NCBI GenBank assembly: GCA_029239545.1 | Contig: JARBUQ010000072.1 | Coordinates: forward strand, 1 to 11,920 | Direction: 5' to 3' | Source: Paenibacillus sp. | GTDB lineage: Bacteria > Bacillota > Bacilli > Paenibacillales > NBRC-103111 | DNA length: 11,920 bases | Part shown: positions 1 through 5,580 of the stretch, piece after piece | Numbering within the stretch: the stretch's first letter is position 1 | Layout: each line of letters starts with the position of its first letter | Notes under the pieces: model-generated | The model's database searches: none | The model's input: only the letters and a program-made list of their open reading frames with translations | Told to the model about the DNA's origin: nothing | Translations under genes and position numbers: made by a program

Positions 1-595
1 CATGAATAGGAAGCACTTCTTTATAAGAAGCATTATCAATAATTATTTCTGCACCCTTTTGCATAAGGAACTCATAAGTGACAGATACAGCCTCATTCGG
101 AGCTGCAAAATTTTTCTCGAAGAGAGTAAAGTTCGGCATTTCGGCCGTAGGCAATTTTTCCACTGTTGTTGGAGAAATAACAGTATTGTCACTCTTCCTA
201 TAGGTAAGCTTGAAATAAACATAAGCTGTAGAAGGAGAGTTCGGTTTTTTGTAATGAAAGGATACTTGGTAGGACTTGCCGCCCTGAACAGGAATGCCGC
301 TATATCTCAGACCTGCAGAATCGCCAGTTTCAGCGTGCGCAGACAATCTGGCAGAGCTCGCATCTGCTTGAACATTTTCGGGCAACGACTCCTGGGTCAA
401 TGCGCCTGCTGCAGCCAGTGCTTTAGTCCAACCGACAGGAACACCCGCATTCCATTCCTCGAAGCCGCCATTACTTATTAAGTTGGTTCCATAGGTTTCG
501 GCTGCAAGCGCTCGTTGGGAATGCCCCATAATAGGTAGAAGGCTAACTAATATAGTAATAATCAGACCAATACTCAAATTCTTTTTAATAAACAT
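1..595 (-). CDS. Secreted protein with carbohydrate-binding-module-like N-terminus (partial, 3' end outside window)
   Basis: The minus-strand frame is open from ATG at 595 to the window edge, giving 198 codons without a stop. The start is supported by a strong ribosome binding site (AAGGGAGGGA at 601-610, five bases from the ATG). Residues 1-31 form a clear Sec signal peptide: lysines at 4-5, a hydrophobic stretch at 7-23, and an ALA|A cleavage site near residue 31. The mature protein begins with TYGTNLISNGGFEEWN, then VPVGWTK; the N-L-x-x-N-G-x-F-E pattern is typical of CBM4/9-like and other galactose-binding-fold beta-sandwich modules that open many Paenibacillus extracellular glycanases. 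Later 'GGKSYQVSFHYK' and 'IIIDNASYKEV' fit the same fold. Whether a catalytic domain follows cannot be seen. It is divergent from the GntR-type regulator at 830, which may control it. Base composition is visibly more AT-rich than the operons further right. Confidence 0.8.
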   Translation of the reverse strand, partial: MFIKKNLSIGLIITILVSLLPIMGHSQRALAAETYGTNLISNGGFEEWNAGVPVGWTKALAAAGALTQESLPENVQADASSARLSAHAETGDSAGLRYSGIPVQGGKSYQVSFHYKKPNSPSTAYVYFKLTYRKSDNTVISPTTVEKLPTAEMPNFTLFEKNFAAPNEAVSVTYEFLMQKGAEIIIDNASYKEVLPIH

Positions 596-633
596 GTCGT
601 TCCCTCCCTTATTTCCATTTTGCAACACAATAA

Positions 634-663
634 ATCTTAGAACTGTTCGGTTGGTAATACCAA
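634..663 (-). promoter_or_regulatory. Candidate promoter of the secreted-protein gene
   Basis: On the minus strand TTGGTA (663-658) and TAAGAT (639-634) are separated by 18 bases, giving a start point near 627 and a leader of about 30 bases that contains the ribosome binding site. The match is moderate. The -35 box is one arm of the palindrome at 651-663. Confidence 0.35.
651..663. promoter_or_regulatory. Palindrome TTGGTAATACCAA, candidate GntR-type operator
   Basis: This is a perfect inverted repeat with 6-bp arms around one central base. The TTGGT-N3-ACCAA form resembles operators known for some GntR-family proteins (the PdhR/FadR type). It overlaps the candidate -35 box of the secreted-protein gene, where a bound regulator would block transcription. 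Which protein binds is inferred from proximity only. Confidence 0.4.
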
Positions 664-751
664 AAAGAATGAATAAATCTCCCCCTTTAGTTATCAAAAA
701 ACAGAATAAAACTAGTACATGTATTACTCTGGTTCTATCCTTGTATTAACA

Positions 752-780
752 TTGTAATTGAATCCTTTCTTCATTACAAT
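752..780 (+). promoter_or_regulatory. Sigma-A promoter of the GntR-SBP regulator
   Basis: TTGTAA (752-757) and TACAAT (775-780) are separated by exactly 17 bases. The predicted start point, near 787, lies inside the palindrome at 785-794. The leader would be about 43 bases and include GTGAGG (817-822), seven bases before the ATG at 830. Confidence 0.6.
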
Positions 781-784
781 AGAA

Positions 785-794
785 ATACTAGTAT
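785..794. promoter_or_regulatory. Palindrome ATACTAGTAT at the predicted start point of the regulator gene
   Basis: This is a perfect 10-bp palindrome centred on the predicted transcription start. Its core ACTAGTA recurs at 711-717, 76 bp upstream in the same divergent region. Position and repetition fit an autoregulatory operator for the adjacent regulator; binding is inferred. Confidence 0.4.
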
Positions 795-829
795 GAATTT
801 AAATGAAATAGTCAAAGTGAGGATTCCCC

Positions 830-2221
830 ATGAAAAGAAAGAATGATTTTTTATATTTAAAACTTGCCAATATCATTCGGGAGCAAATTAGCTCCAAAAT
901 TCTGAAGCCTGGGGATTTTCTCATGTCGGAGAATGATTTGGGTCAACGTTATGGACTCAGTCGAATATCGGTTCGGAAGTCCCTGAACAAGCTCGTAGAG
1001 GAAGGTCTTCTTGTGAAGAAGGCAGGTCTTGGCAGCGTGGTTGCAACCGATTATTCCTCGAATGAAAACAAACGAAAAATACTGCGAATCGTAACGACCT
1101 CGCCATCTAATTATGTTGATTTTGCATTAGGGCTTATCATAGAAACATTCGAAATCGAGTTCCCAAATGCAGAAGTCAAATTAATCCACACTTCGGCAAA
1201 TAACTTCTGGGAATCGATACATTCGCTACAAGTCAATGGATTGCCGCCAGATCTCATCTTTGTTACAGACCGACAATACAGAGAGCTGCAAGATCATGCC
1301 GGCTTCACTGATTTGAATGACCGAATTGAATACACTAAGAAATTGTTTTATCCGAAGCTATTAAGAAATTTTAGAGACAAATCAGCACTCAAAGCGTTGC
1401 CTATTACTTTTTCACCCGTCTTTCTTGCTTATAATCCTGAAATGTTTCATAGACATGGCATTCCAACTCCGCACTCAAATTGGAGCCTGGCTGCAATGAT
1501 GGAAACAGCTGAGAAATTAACAATGGATACGAATGGGGATGGAATTATTGATCAATTCGGTCTTTCCTTATCTCCGACATATACACGTTGGCCGGTTATC
1601 GCCATGCAGCACATGGTTACCTTTAACAAACTATCGGATCATGTAGAAGAACTTCGCAGTGCATTGTCATTTGTACATGATTTGATTTACAGGAAGAGAA
1701 TTGCAATTCTGCACATTAGAAACAGAAATAGTCGAAACATCGAACCATTCGTTACTCAGAATGCCGCCATGATGCTTACGACCATGATGGAACTTGGTGC
1801 CTGGAAGGATGAAGTATTGCCTTTCGAGCCAGAAATCGCTCCTTTGGTGTTCGGAATTGGTCAATCTACTCTACTAGTTGCTAATGCAATTATGATTCCT
1901 GACTCTTGTCCGGACCATGAACTGGCAGTGGCTTTCTGCAAAATTGCTGTACGCAGCGATGTTCAAGAAAAGGTAAGCAGAGCAACCCAATTCCTATCCG
2001 TCCTAAAAACCGTCAATGAAAAAATATGGGATAAACCTTATCTAAGCTCAATTAATATTGCTGATTCTAGACTTGAGAACTGTTACTTTATTCATGAAGT
2101 GTTCCCGAGTATGAGCTTTATTAATGAAATGGATTTTGAAATGGGTTTGTTCTGGGCTGGCTTGGAAACAGTGGACTCTGTAATTGAACGTTTGGTTCGA
2201 ATTCCCAGTAATTTGGTTTAG
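830..2221 (+). CDS. GntR-family regulator with a cytoplasmic ABC-type solute-binding sensor domain
   Basis: Probable one-component sugar-responsive repressor or activator of 463 residues. Residues about 8-75 form a GntR winged helix: 'LANIIREQI', 'LKPGDFLMSENDL', recognition helix 'YGLSRISVRKSLNKLVEEGLL', wing 'KKAGLGSVV'. The rest (about 83-463) resembles a family-1 extracellular solute-binding protein: 'LRIVTTSPSNYVDFALGLI', 'GLPPDLIFVT', 'ALPITFSPVFLAYNPEMF', 'DTNGDGIIDQFG' at 233-244 (a loop common in these proteins) and 'NAIMIPDSCPDHELAVAFCKIA'. There is no signal peptide or lipobox, so the binding domain acts in the cytoplasm as effector sensor in place of the usual FCD or UTRA domain. 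A carbohydrate ligand is inferred. A start at 830 follows GTGAGG with a seven-base gap. It is divergent from the secreted-protein gene, its most likely target, and convergent with the dehydrogenase gene. Confidence 0.85.
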   Translation: MKRKNDFLYLKLANIIREQISSKILKPGDFLMSENDLGQRYGLSRISVRKSLNKLVEEGLLVKKAGLGSVVATDYSSNENKRKILRIVTTSPSNYVDFALGLIIETFEIEFPNAEVKLIHTSANNFWESIHSLQVNGLPPDLIFVTDRQYRELQDHAGFTDLNDRIEYTKKLFYPKLLRNFRDKSALKALPITFSPVFLAYNPEMFHRHGIPTPHSNWSLAAMMETAEKLTMDTNGDGIIDQFGLSLSPTYTRWPVIAMQHMVTFNKLSDHVEELRSALSFVHDLIYRKRIAILHIRNRNSRNIEPFVTQNAAMMLTTMMELGAWKDEVLPFEPEIAPLVFGIGQSTLLVANAIMIPDSCPDHELAVAFCKIAVRSDVQEKVSRATQFLSVLKTVNEKIWDKPYLSSINIADSRLENCYFIHEVFPSMSFINEMDFEMGLFWAGLETVDSVIERLVRIPSNLV

Positions 2222-2278
2222 TGGGGAGAAGTATTCTTGCTGATGATCAAGGGAACAGGCGACATCTGGTCATCCAAA

Positions 2279-2325
2279 AAAAGCCTCGACACTAGGGATA
2301 CAATACCCAAAATGCCGAGGCTTTT
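2279..2325. terminator. Bidirectional Rho-independent terminator between convergent genes
   Basis: The arms AAAAGCCTCG (2279-2288) and CGAGGCTTTT (2316-2325) pair perfectly over 10 bp around a 27-base loop that itself contains GGG/CCC (2295-2297, 2306-2308). On the minus strand the stem is followed by a seven-T run (2282-2276), making a strong terminator for the dehydrogenase operon that ends at 2370. On the plus strand the four-T run ends the GntR gene more weakly. Confidence 0.8.
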
Positions 2326-2369
2326 ACTTGATCTAAATCTTTTCATTGCTATACTAAGAGCCATTTTCC

Positions 2370-3371
2370 CTAAGTTGCCTTCAAAGCCCGATAGAGCAGC
2401 TCAACGGAATCGCAGCCATCCTGCAGGGTAGCTTCTTCTATGGCACGGTTATGCTGGATTGCCTGGAGAAAATAATTCAGCTCGTTATAATAACCGCCGA
2501 GACTGGATATATTTCCTGTTCTTTTCTCATCCGCTGTGTCTGCACCAGAATCGAAGCTCTCTTCGATTACCCGGCCGCCAGCCTCATAAATGGTAAGCGA
2601 AGGGGTTGCCTTCGAGCTGAACACAGCTGTAGCTTGCTCCAGTTGTACCGTATAGGCCATCTCGAATGGAAAGCCCGAAGGATAATCCCAGCCCCCTTCC
2701 AACGAAATGACAACATCCCCATATCTGTACAAGCTATGAATATGCACATTGGCTTCTTGCCTGCGGACAATCTCAGTTTGAATACGATCCGGATTGCCTA
2801 ATACAGATCTGACGAAGTCAACATCGTGTATATGCAAATCCAAGGCCGCGGAGCCGCTTCTGGACGGATCATGCAGCCATTCCTGCCAAGCCCATTCCGG
2901 TCGTGGGCTGATTCGGCGAAATACACCGGATATCACGCTTCCGTATGTGCGATTGTCGATAAGCTCTCTTAGTCGTTTATATTCCGGCCAGAATCGAATA
3001 CACTGCCCTACCATCACGCGAGTGTTCGTCTGCTGCTGCTTGCTCAGCAGTTGGGCGGCTTCCTCCATATTCAGACAAACAGGTTTCTCAATAAAAACGT
3101 TATACCCCTTGTCCATTGCTTTCAAAGCCGCATCCGTATGGAGAAAGGTAGGCAGGCAAATATCTACGGTATTGATATCTCCATGCTCCAGCATCTCCTC
3201 AACGGATGAGTACGTCTGAGCCCCGAATTGCTCTGCCAGCTTGGCAGCTCTCTCCGAATCGACATCAGCTATCGCGGTTACCTGGAAATCAGCCGTCCCG
3301 GCCAGCGCTTTATAACATTCTGCATGCATATTTCCCATAAAACCTGTTCCAGCAATCCCGATCTTAATCAT
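2370..3371 (-). CDS. Gfo/Idh/MocA family NAD(P)-dependent oxidoreductase
   Basis: A cytoplasmic dehydrogenase of 333 residues acting on a sugar, inositol or glycoside hydroxyl. The N-terminal Rossmann domain (1 to about 120) has the dinucleotide loop GIAGTGFMG at 5-13, 'DVDSERA' after strand 2, and the family EKP motif at 95-97 with catalytic Lys96. The C-terminal alpha/beta domain carries Asp178 and His182 in 'ALDLHIHDVDF', matching the Lys/Asp/His triad known from inositol dehydrogenase IolG. Length is normal for the family. It is the second gene of a two-gene operon: one base separates it from the epimerase stop, and its ribosome binding site AAGGAGG (3390-3384) lies inside the upstream gene, so translation is probably coupled. 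The exact substrate cannot be read from sequence; inositol, myo-inosose or 3-keto-glycoside chemistry are all possible. Confidence 0.88.
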   Translation of the reverse strand: MIKIGIAGTGFMGNMHAECYKALAGTADFQVTAIADVDSERAAKLAEQFGAQTYSSVEEMLEHGDINTVDICLPTFLHTDAALKAMDKGYNVFIEKPVCLNMEEAAQLLSKQQQTNTRVMVGQCIRFWPEYKRLRELIDNRTYGSVISGVFRRISPRPEWAWQEWLHDPSRSGSAALDLHIHDVDFVRSVLGNPDRIQTEIVRRQEANVHIHSLYRYGDVVISLEGGWDYPSGFPFEMAYTVQLEQATAVFSSKATPSLTIYEAGGRVIEESFDSGADTADEKRTGNISSLGGYYNELNYFLQAIQHNRAIEEATLQDGCDSVELLYRALKAT

Positions 3372-3372
3372 C

Positions 3373-4233
3373 CTAATCTAGCGCCTCCTTAGAATCGGTA
3401 CCGAGTATAACATCCATCGCTCTTGAAGTATTGAATATAATCTGGTCGGAGTGATGCGTGTAAGGCGGAATCATCTCGGCGATAACATAACCCGCGTATC
3501 CTGCAGCCTTCAACTGCTGAACAACCAACGGATAATCCACATCTCCCGCTAATAGATCAACAAAGCCATGAAGTCCTCCTGCTTGTCGTCTGTAATCTTT
3601 GAAATGCACTTTGCGGATTCTGCGACCTAGAATAGGTATCCAATGCTCAGGGTAGCCGGTTGCAACCACATTCCCCACATCGAAATAAGCGCCAACATAA
3701 TCACTGCCAATTGCATCGATGAAGCTTCTGAATTCAAGCGGTGACAGCAGGAATTTGTTCCACACATTCTCAAGCCCGATATGGACACCGTACCGCTCAG
3801 CTGTACCTACTAATTGCCCAATGCCCTCTAAGGCGAGATCATAAGCTTGATCGTAAGGCACGACCTCAGAGCCCGGGATAAAATCCACCCCGACCGCACC
3901 CGGAATAATCAATACGGTATCCACTCCGAGCCATGAAGCGATCTCTAACTGCTTAGAGGCGATCTCCGCTGCTTTCCTTCTATTGTCCTGATTGGCGGAC
4001 GTAAACGAATAAGACCAGTACAGCCCGCTCGCCAGGCTCGTTAATTCAATCCCGCAATCATCCGCCGCTCGTCTAATCGCACGAATCTCATTCTCGCTGC
4101 TGTCGAGCCTTAGCTCACCTTCTTCGCCAAGAGCCAGCTCAATGCCCTCGAATCCGGCCTGCTTCGCCAGCTTCATACATTCATTGACGGATCGGCCGGC
4201 CGCAAATGACCAGTAATTAATTCCCTTCTTCAT
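3373..4233 (-). CDS. Sugar isomerase/epimerase-like TIM-barrel protein (AP-endonuclease-2 family)
   Basis: A cytoplasmic, probably divalent-metal-dependent enzyme of 286 residues in the family containing UlaE, IolE, IolI and tagatose epimerases. Barrel features: 'GINYWSF' near the start, 'QAGFEGIELAL' (25-35), 'GVHIGLENVWNKFLLSP' (149-165), 'GAYFDVGNVVATGYPEHW' (181-198), 'KVHFKDYR' (208-215) and 'GYVIAEM' (248-254). Glu155, Asp185, His210 and Glu253 are the expected metal ligands, closely matching the spacing in L-ribulose-5-phosphate 3-epimerase UlaE, though the substrate could equally be an inosose, a ketose or a keto-glycoside. Ile-Glu at 31-32 fits the conserved N-terminal glutamate. It is the first gene of the operon with the dehydrogenase at 2370-3371, divergent from the AraC-type regulator. 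The start follows AGGTGA four bases upstream. Members of this family also act as eliminases on oxidised glycosides. Confidence 0.83.
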   Translation of the reverse strand: MKKGINYWSFAAGRSVNECMKLAKQAGFEGIELALGEEGELRLDSSENEIRAIRRAADDCGIELTSLASGLYWSYSFTSANQDNRRKAAEIASKQLEIASWLGVDTVLIIPGAVGVDFIPGSEVVPYDQAYDLALEGIGQLVGTAERYGVHIGLENVWNKFLLSPLEFRSFIDAIGSDYVGAYFDVGNVVATGYPEHWIPILGRRIRKVHFKDYRRQAGGLHGFVDLLAGDVDYPLVVQQLKAAGYAGYVIAEMIPPYTHHSDQIIFNTSRAMDVILGTDSKEALD

Positions 4234-4268
4234 GCGCTCACCTAACCTCTCTTCTACACAGTGAGTTC

Positions 4269-4297
4269 ATTGTATCCCGCTTACCCGTTGGCAGGCT
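4269..4297 (-). promoter_or_regulatory. Candidate promoter of the epimerase-dehydrogenase operon
   Basis: TACAAT (4274-4269) is a good -10 box, but 17 bases upstream lies AGCCTG (4297-4292), a poor -35 box. The start point would be near 4262, 29 bases before the ATG. A good -10 with a poor -35 is typical of activator-dependent promoters and fits an adjacent AraC-type activator. Confidence 0.4.
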
Positions 4298-4313
4298 TTA
4301 TCAAAAAGGCTTT
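4293..4313. promoter_or_regulatory. Direct repeat AGGCTTT x2, candidate AraC-type activator site
   Basis: AGGCTTT occurs at 4293-4299 and 4307-4313, a 14-bp period, in the divergent region. The proximal copy overlaps the weak -35 box of the epimerase operon, which is where activators of this family often sit. The period is shorter than the usual helical spacing of about 21 bp, so this remains tentative. Confidence 0.3.
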
Positions 4314-4344
4314 TGTATGTTTCATTAATTCGCATTTTCCCCCG

Positions 4345-4368
4345 TCCCTGATAGGGATAAGCTATAAT
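4345..4368 (+). promoter_or_regulatory. Promoter -10 box and palindrome of the AraC-type regulator gene
   Basis: TATAAT (4363-4368) is a perfect -10 box, 28 bases before the ATG at 4396. No good -35 lies 16-18 bases upstream. Instead TCCCTGATAGGGA (4345-4357; 5-bp arms, 3-base centre) fills the spacer, a position suitable for a regulator. The start point would be near 4375. Confidence 0.5.
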
Positions 4369-4395
4369 GGTTCTAGAAGATCGGAGGCGGATCGC

Positions 4396-5292
4396 ATGGT
4401 TACGAAGGACCCTTTCATCAGGACCCGACTGCAGGAGCATTTATGTGTAAAAGAGCTTGTCTCCCTACATTATTTTGAGTTTTCCAAGGACTATATTTTC
4501 GAAGGGGAAAAGCATGATTTCTGGGAGTTTCTATATGTCGACAAAGGGGAGCTAGAGGTATTCGCGGATACGGAAGGTTATCGGTTGAAGCAGGGGGATA
4601 TTCTGTTTCACAAGCCTAATGAGTTCCACAGCGTCTGGGCGAATAAAAAAATAGCGCCGAACGCAATCGTAATCTCCTTTGTATGCCGGTCTGCTGCGAT
4701 GAGCTTCTTCAAGGATAAATTGTTCCATCTGAGCGAGCGCCAGCAGAATCATTTGGCTCAGCTTCTGAAGTTTGGCTTCGCCGCCTTCCTGCCTCCCTTC
4801 GACGATCCGAGGAATCATACGTTGAAGAGGCGAAAAGCTGTCGCAAGCGGCACAGAGCAGCTCATTAAGCTGCATCTCGAGCTGCTGCTTATTGAACTGC
4901 TTCATTCCGGTGATCCAAACCATATAGAGCAACGAATATCGGGTGCTGCCAAAACTCGCAGCGAGGTCGACCTTGTGCGCCGGATGTGCCTGTTCATGGA
5001 GCAGCATTTGTACGATCATATCCAGTTGGAGCATATATATAAGACGTTCAATCTGAGCAAGAGCCACGCTCTGAAGATTTTCAAAGATCGCACGGGGCAA
5101 CCCCTGATGAAATATTATCGCAATTTGAAGATTGAACAGGCGAAACAGATGATTCGGGAGCAGCTCTACAATTTCACCGAAATAGCAGAAAGGCTGCAGT
5201 ATAGCAGCGTCCACAATTTCTCCCGACAGTTCAAGTCGGTTACCGATATGTCCCCCTCAGAATACGCAAGAACCGTCATGGCCAAATTATAA
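4396..5292 (+). CDS. AraC-family transcriptional regulator with N-terminal cupin sensor
   Basis: A 298-residue one-component regulator. The N-terminal half is a cupin-like ligand domain: 'HDFWEFLYVDKGELEVFADTEGYRLKQGDILFHKPNEFHSVWA', with 'GDILFHKPNEFH' typical of the AraC_binding family. The last 100 residues hold two helix-turn-helix units: 'IQLEHIYKTFNLSKSHALKIFKDRTGQPLMKYY' and 'FTEIAERLQYSSVHNFSRQFKSVTDMSPSEYAR', the classic AraC/XylS signature. The frame is open from a GTG at 4261, but the start is placed at ATG 4396 because GGAGG (4383-4387) lies eight bases before it, the TATAAT box at 4363 lies inside the longer frame, and the first 45 codons look non-coding. It is divergent from the epimerase-dehydrogenase operon, which it probably activates in response to that operon's substrate. 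Confidence 0.87.
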   Translation: MVTKDPFIRTRLQEHLCVKELVSLHYFEFSKDYIFEGEKHDFWEFLYVDKGELEVFADTEGYRLKQGDILFHKPNEFHSVWANKKIAPNAIVISFVCRSAAMSFFKDKLFHLSERQQNHLAQLLKFGFAAFLPPFDDPRNHTLKRRKAVASGTEQLIKLHLELLLIELLHSGDPNHIEQRISGAAKTRSEVDLVRRMCLFMEQHLYDHIQLEHIYKTFNLSKSHALKIFKDRTGQPLMKYYRNLKIEQAKQMIREQLYNFTEIAERLQYSSVHNFSRQFKSVTDMSPSEYARTVMAKL

Positions 5293-5342
5293 AAGGGCAG
5301 CGCCTGCCGAATCTCGTACCAGCCTCTGCAGTTGTGTTTAAT

Positions 5343-5396
5343 AAGTCAAACCAAACTAATCCGAAAGCCACCTTTATTATTAGTTTGGTTTGACTT
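5343..5396. terminator. Perfect 18-bp inverted repeat, probable bidirectional terminator
   Basis: The arms AAGTCAAACCAAACTAAT (5343-5360) and their exact complement (5379-5396) flank an 18-base loop. The position between convergent genes, 51 bases after the AraC-type stop, suggests shared termination. The stem is AT-rich and lacks a T run on either strand, so it is not a canonical Rho-independent terminator; an operator or a remnant of a small mobile repeat are alternatives. Confidence 0.45.
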
Positions 5397-5428
5397 CCTA
5401 CTCCGTGCTTTTCGCTGATTTGACTCTA

Positions 5429-5463
5429 TATTTGTTTACTTTTCTTTGCTATTTGTTTACTTT
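5429..5463. repeat. Two identical 14-mers with 21-bp period
   Basis: TATTTGTTTACTTT is present at 5429-5442 and again at 5450-5463. The start-to-start distance of 21 bp equals two helical turns, so both copies face the same side of the DNA, as in direct-repeat binding sites of dimeric regulators. The function is unknown. Confidence 0.6.
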
Positions 5464-5580
5464 CGCAGAACCAGCACGCTCCCCCAATGTTGTTAGGTTT
5501 GATATCCTGCCAAATCCTGCTAACGAATCCGACAAGCCTTATCCGCCCCAAAAAGAGCAATCAGGAAGTTCTAACGAATT

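Larger units (their letters stand above)
5293..5580. other. Non-coding gap between convergent genes, rich in repeats
   Basis: No credible gene is seen here; the open frames are chance extensions of antisense frames. It holds a short GGCAG/CTGCC hairpin just after the AraC-type stop (5296-5308), the 18-bp inverted repeat (5343-5396), two 14-mers 21 bp apart (5429-5463), ATCCTGC twice at a 10-bp period (5504-5510, 5514-5520) and CTAACGAAT twice (5520-5528, 5572-5580). The right half is more GC-rich and has no clear terminator for the kinase operon. Confidence 0.5.

Noticed and set aside
2..481. A 159-codon plus-strand frame at the left edge.
   Set aside because: The opposite strand encodes a signal peptide and carbohydrate-binding start with a strong ribosome binding site; the plus frame is its shadow.
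596..829. A CcpA (cre) catabolite-repression site near the promoters.
   Set aside because: No convincing match to the TGWNANCGNTNWCA pattern was found by eye here or in the other promoter regions examined.
2237..2431. A 64-codon plus-strand frame after the GntR gene.
   Set aside because: It spans the hairpin terminator and runs into the 3' end of the convergent dehydrogenase gene.
4552..5214. A 220-codon minus-strand frame opposite the AraC-type regulator.
   Set aside because: It is antisense to a clear AraC-family protein, has no ribosome binding site, and its translation resembles no known family.
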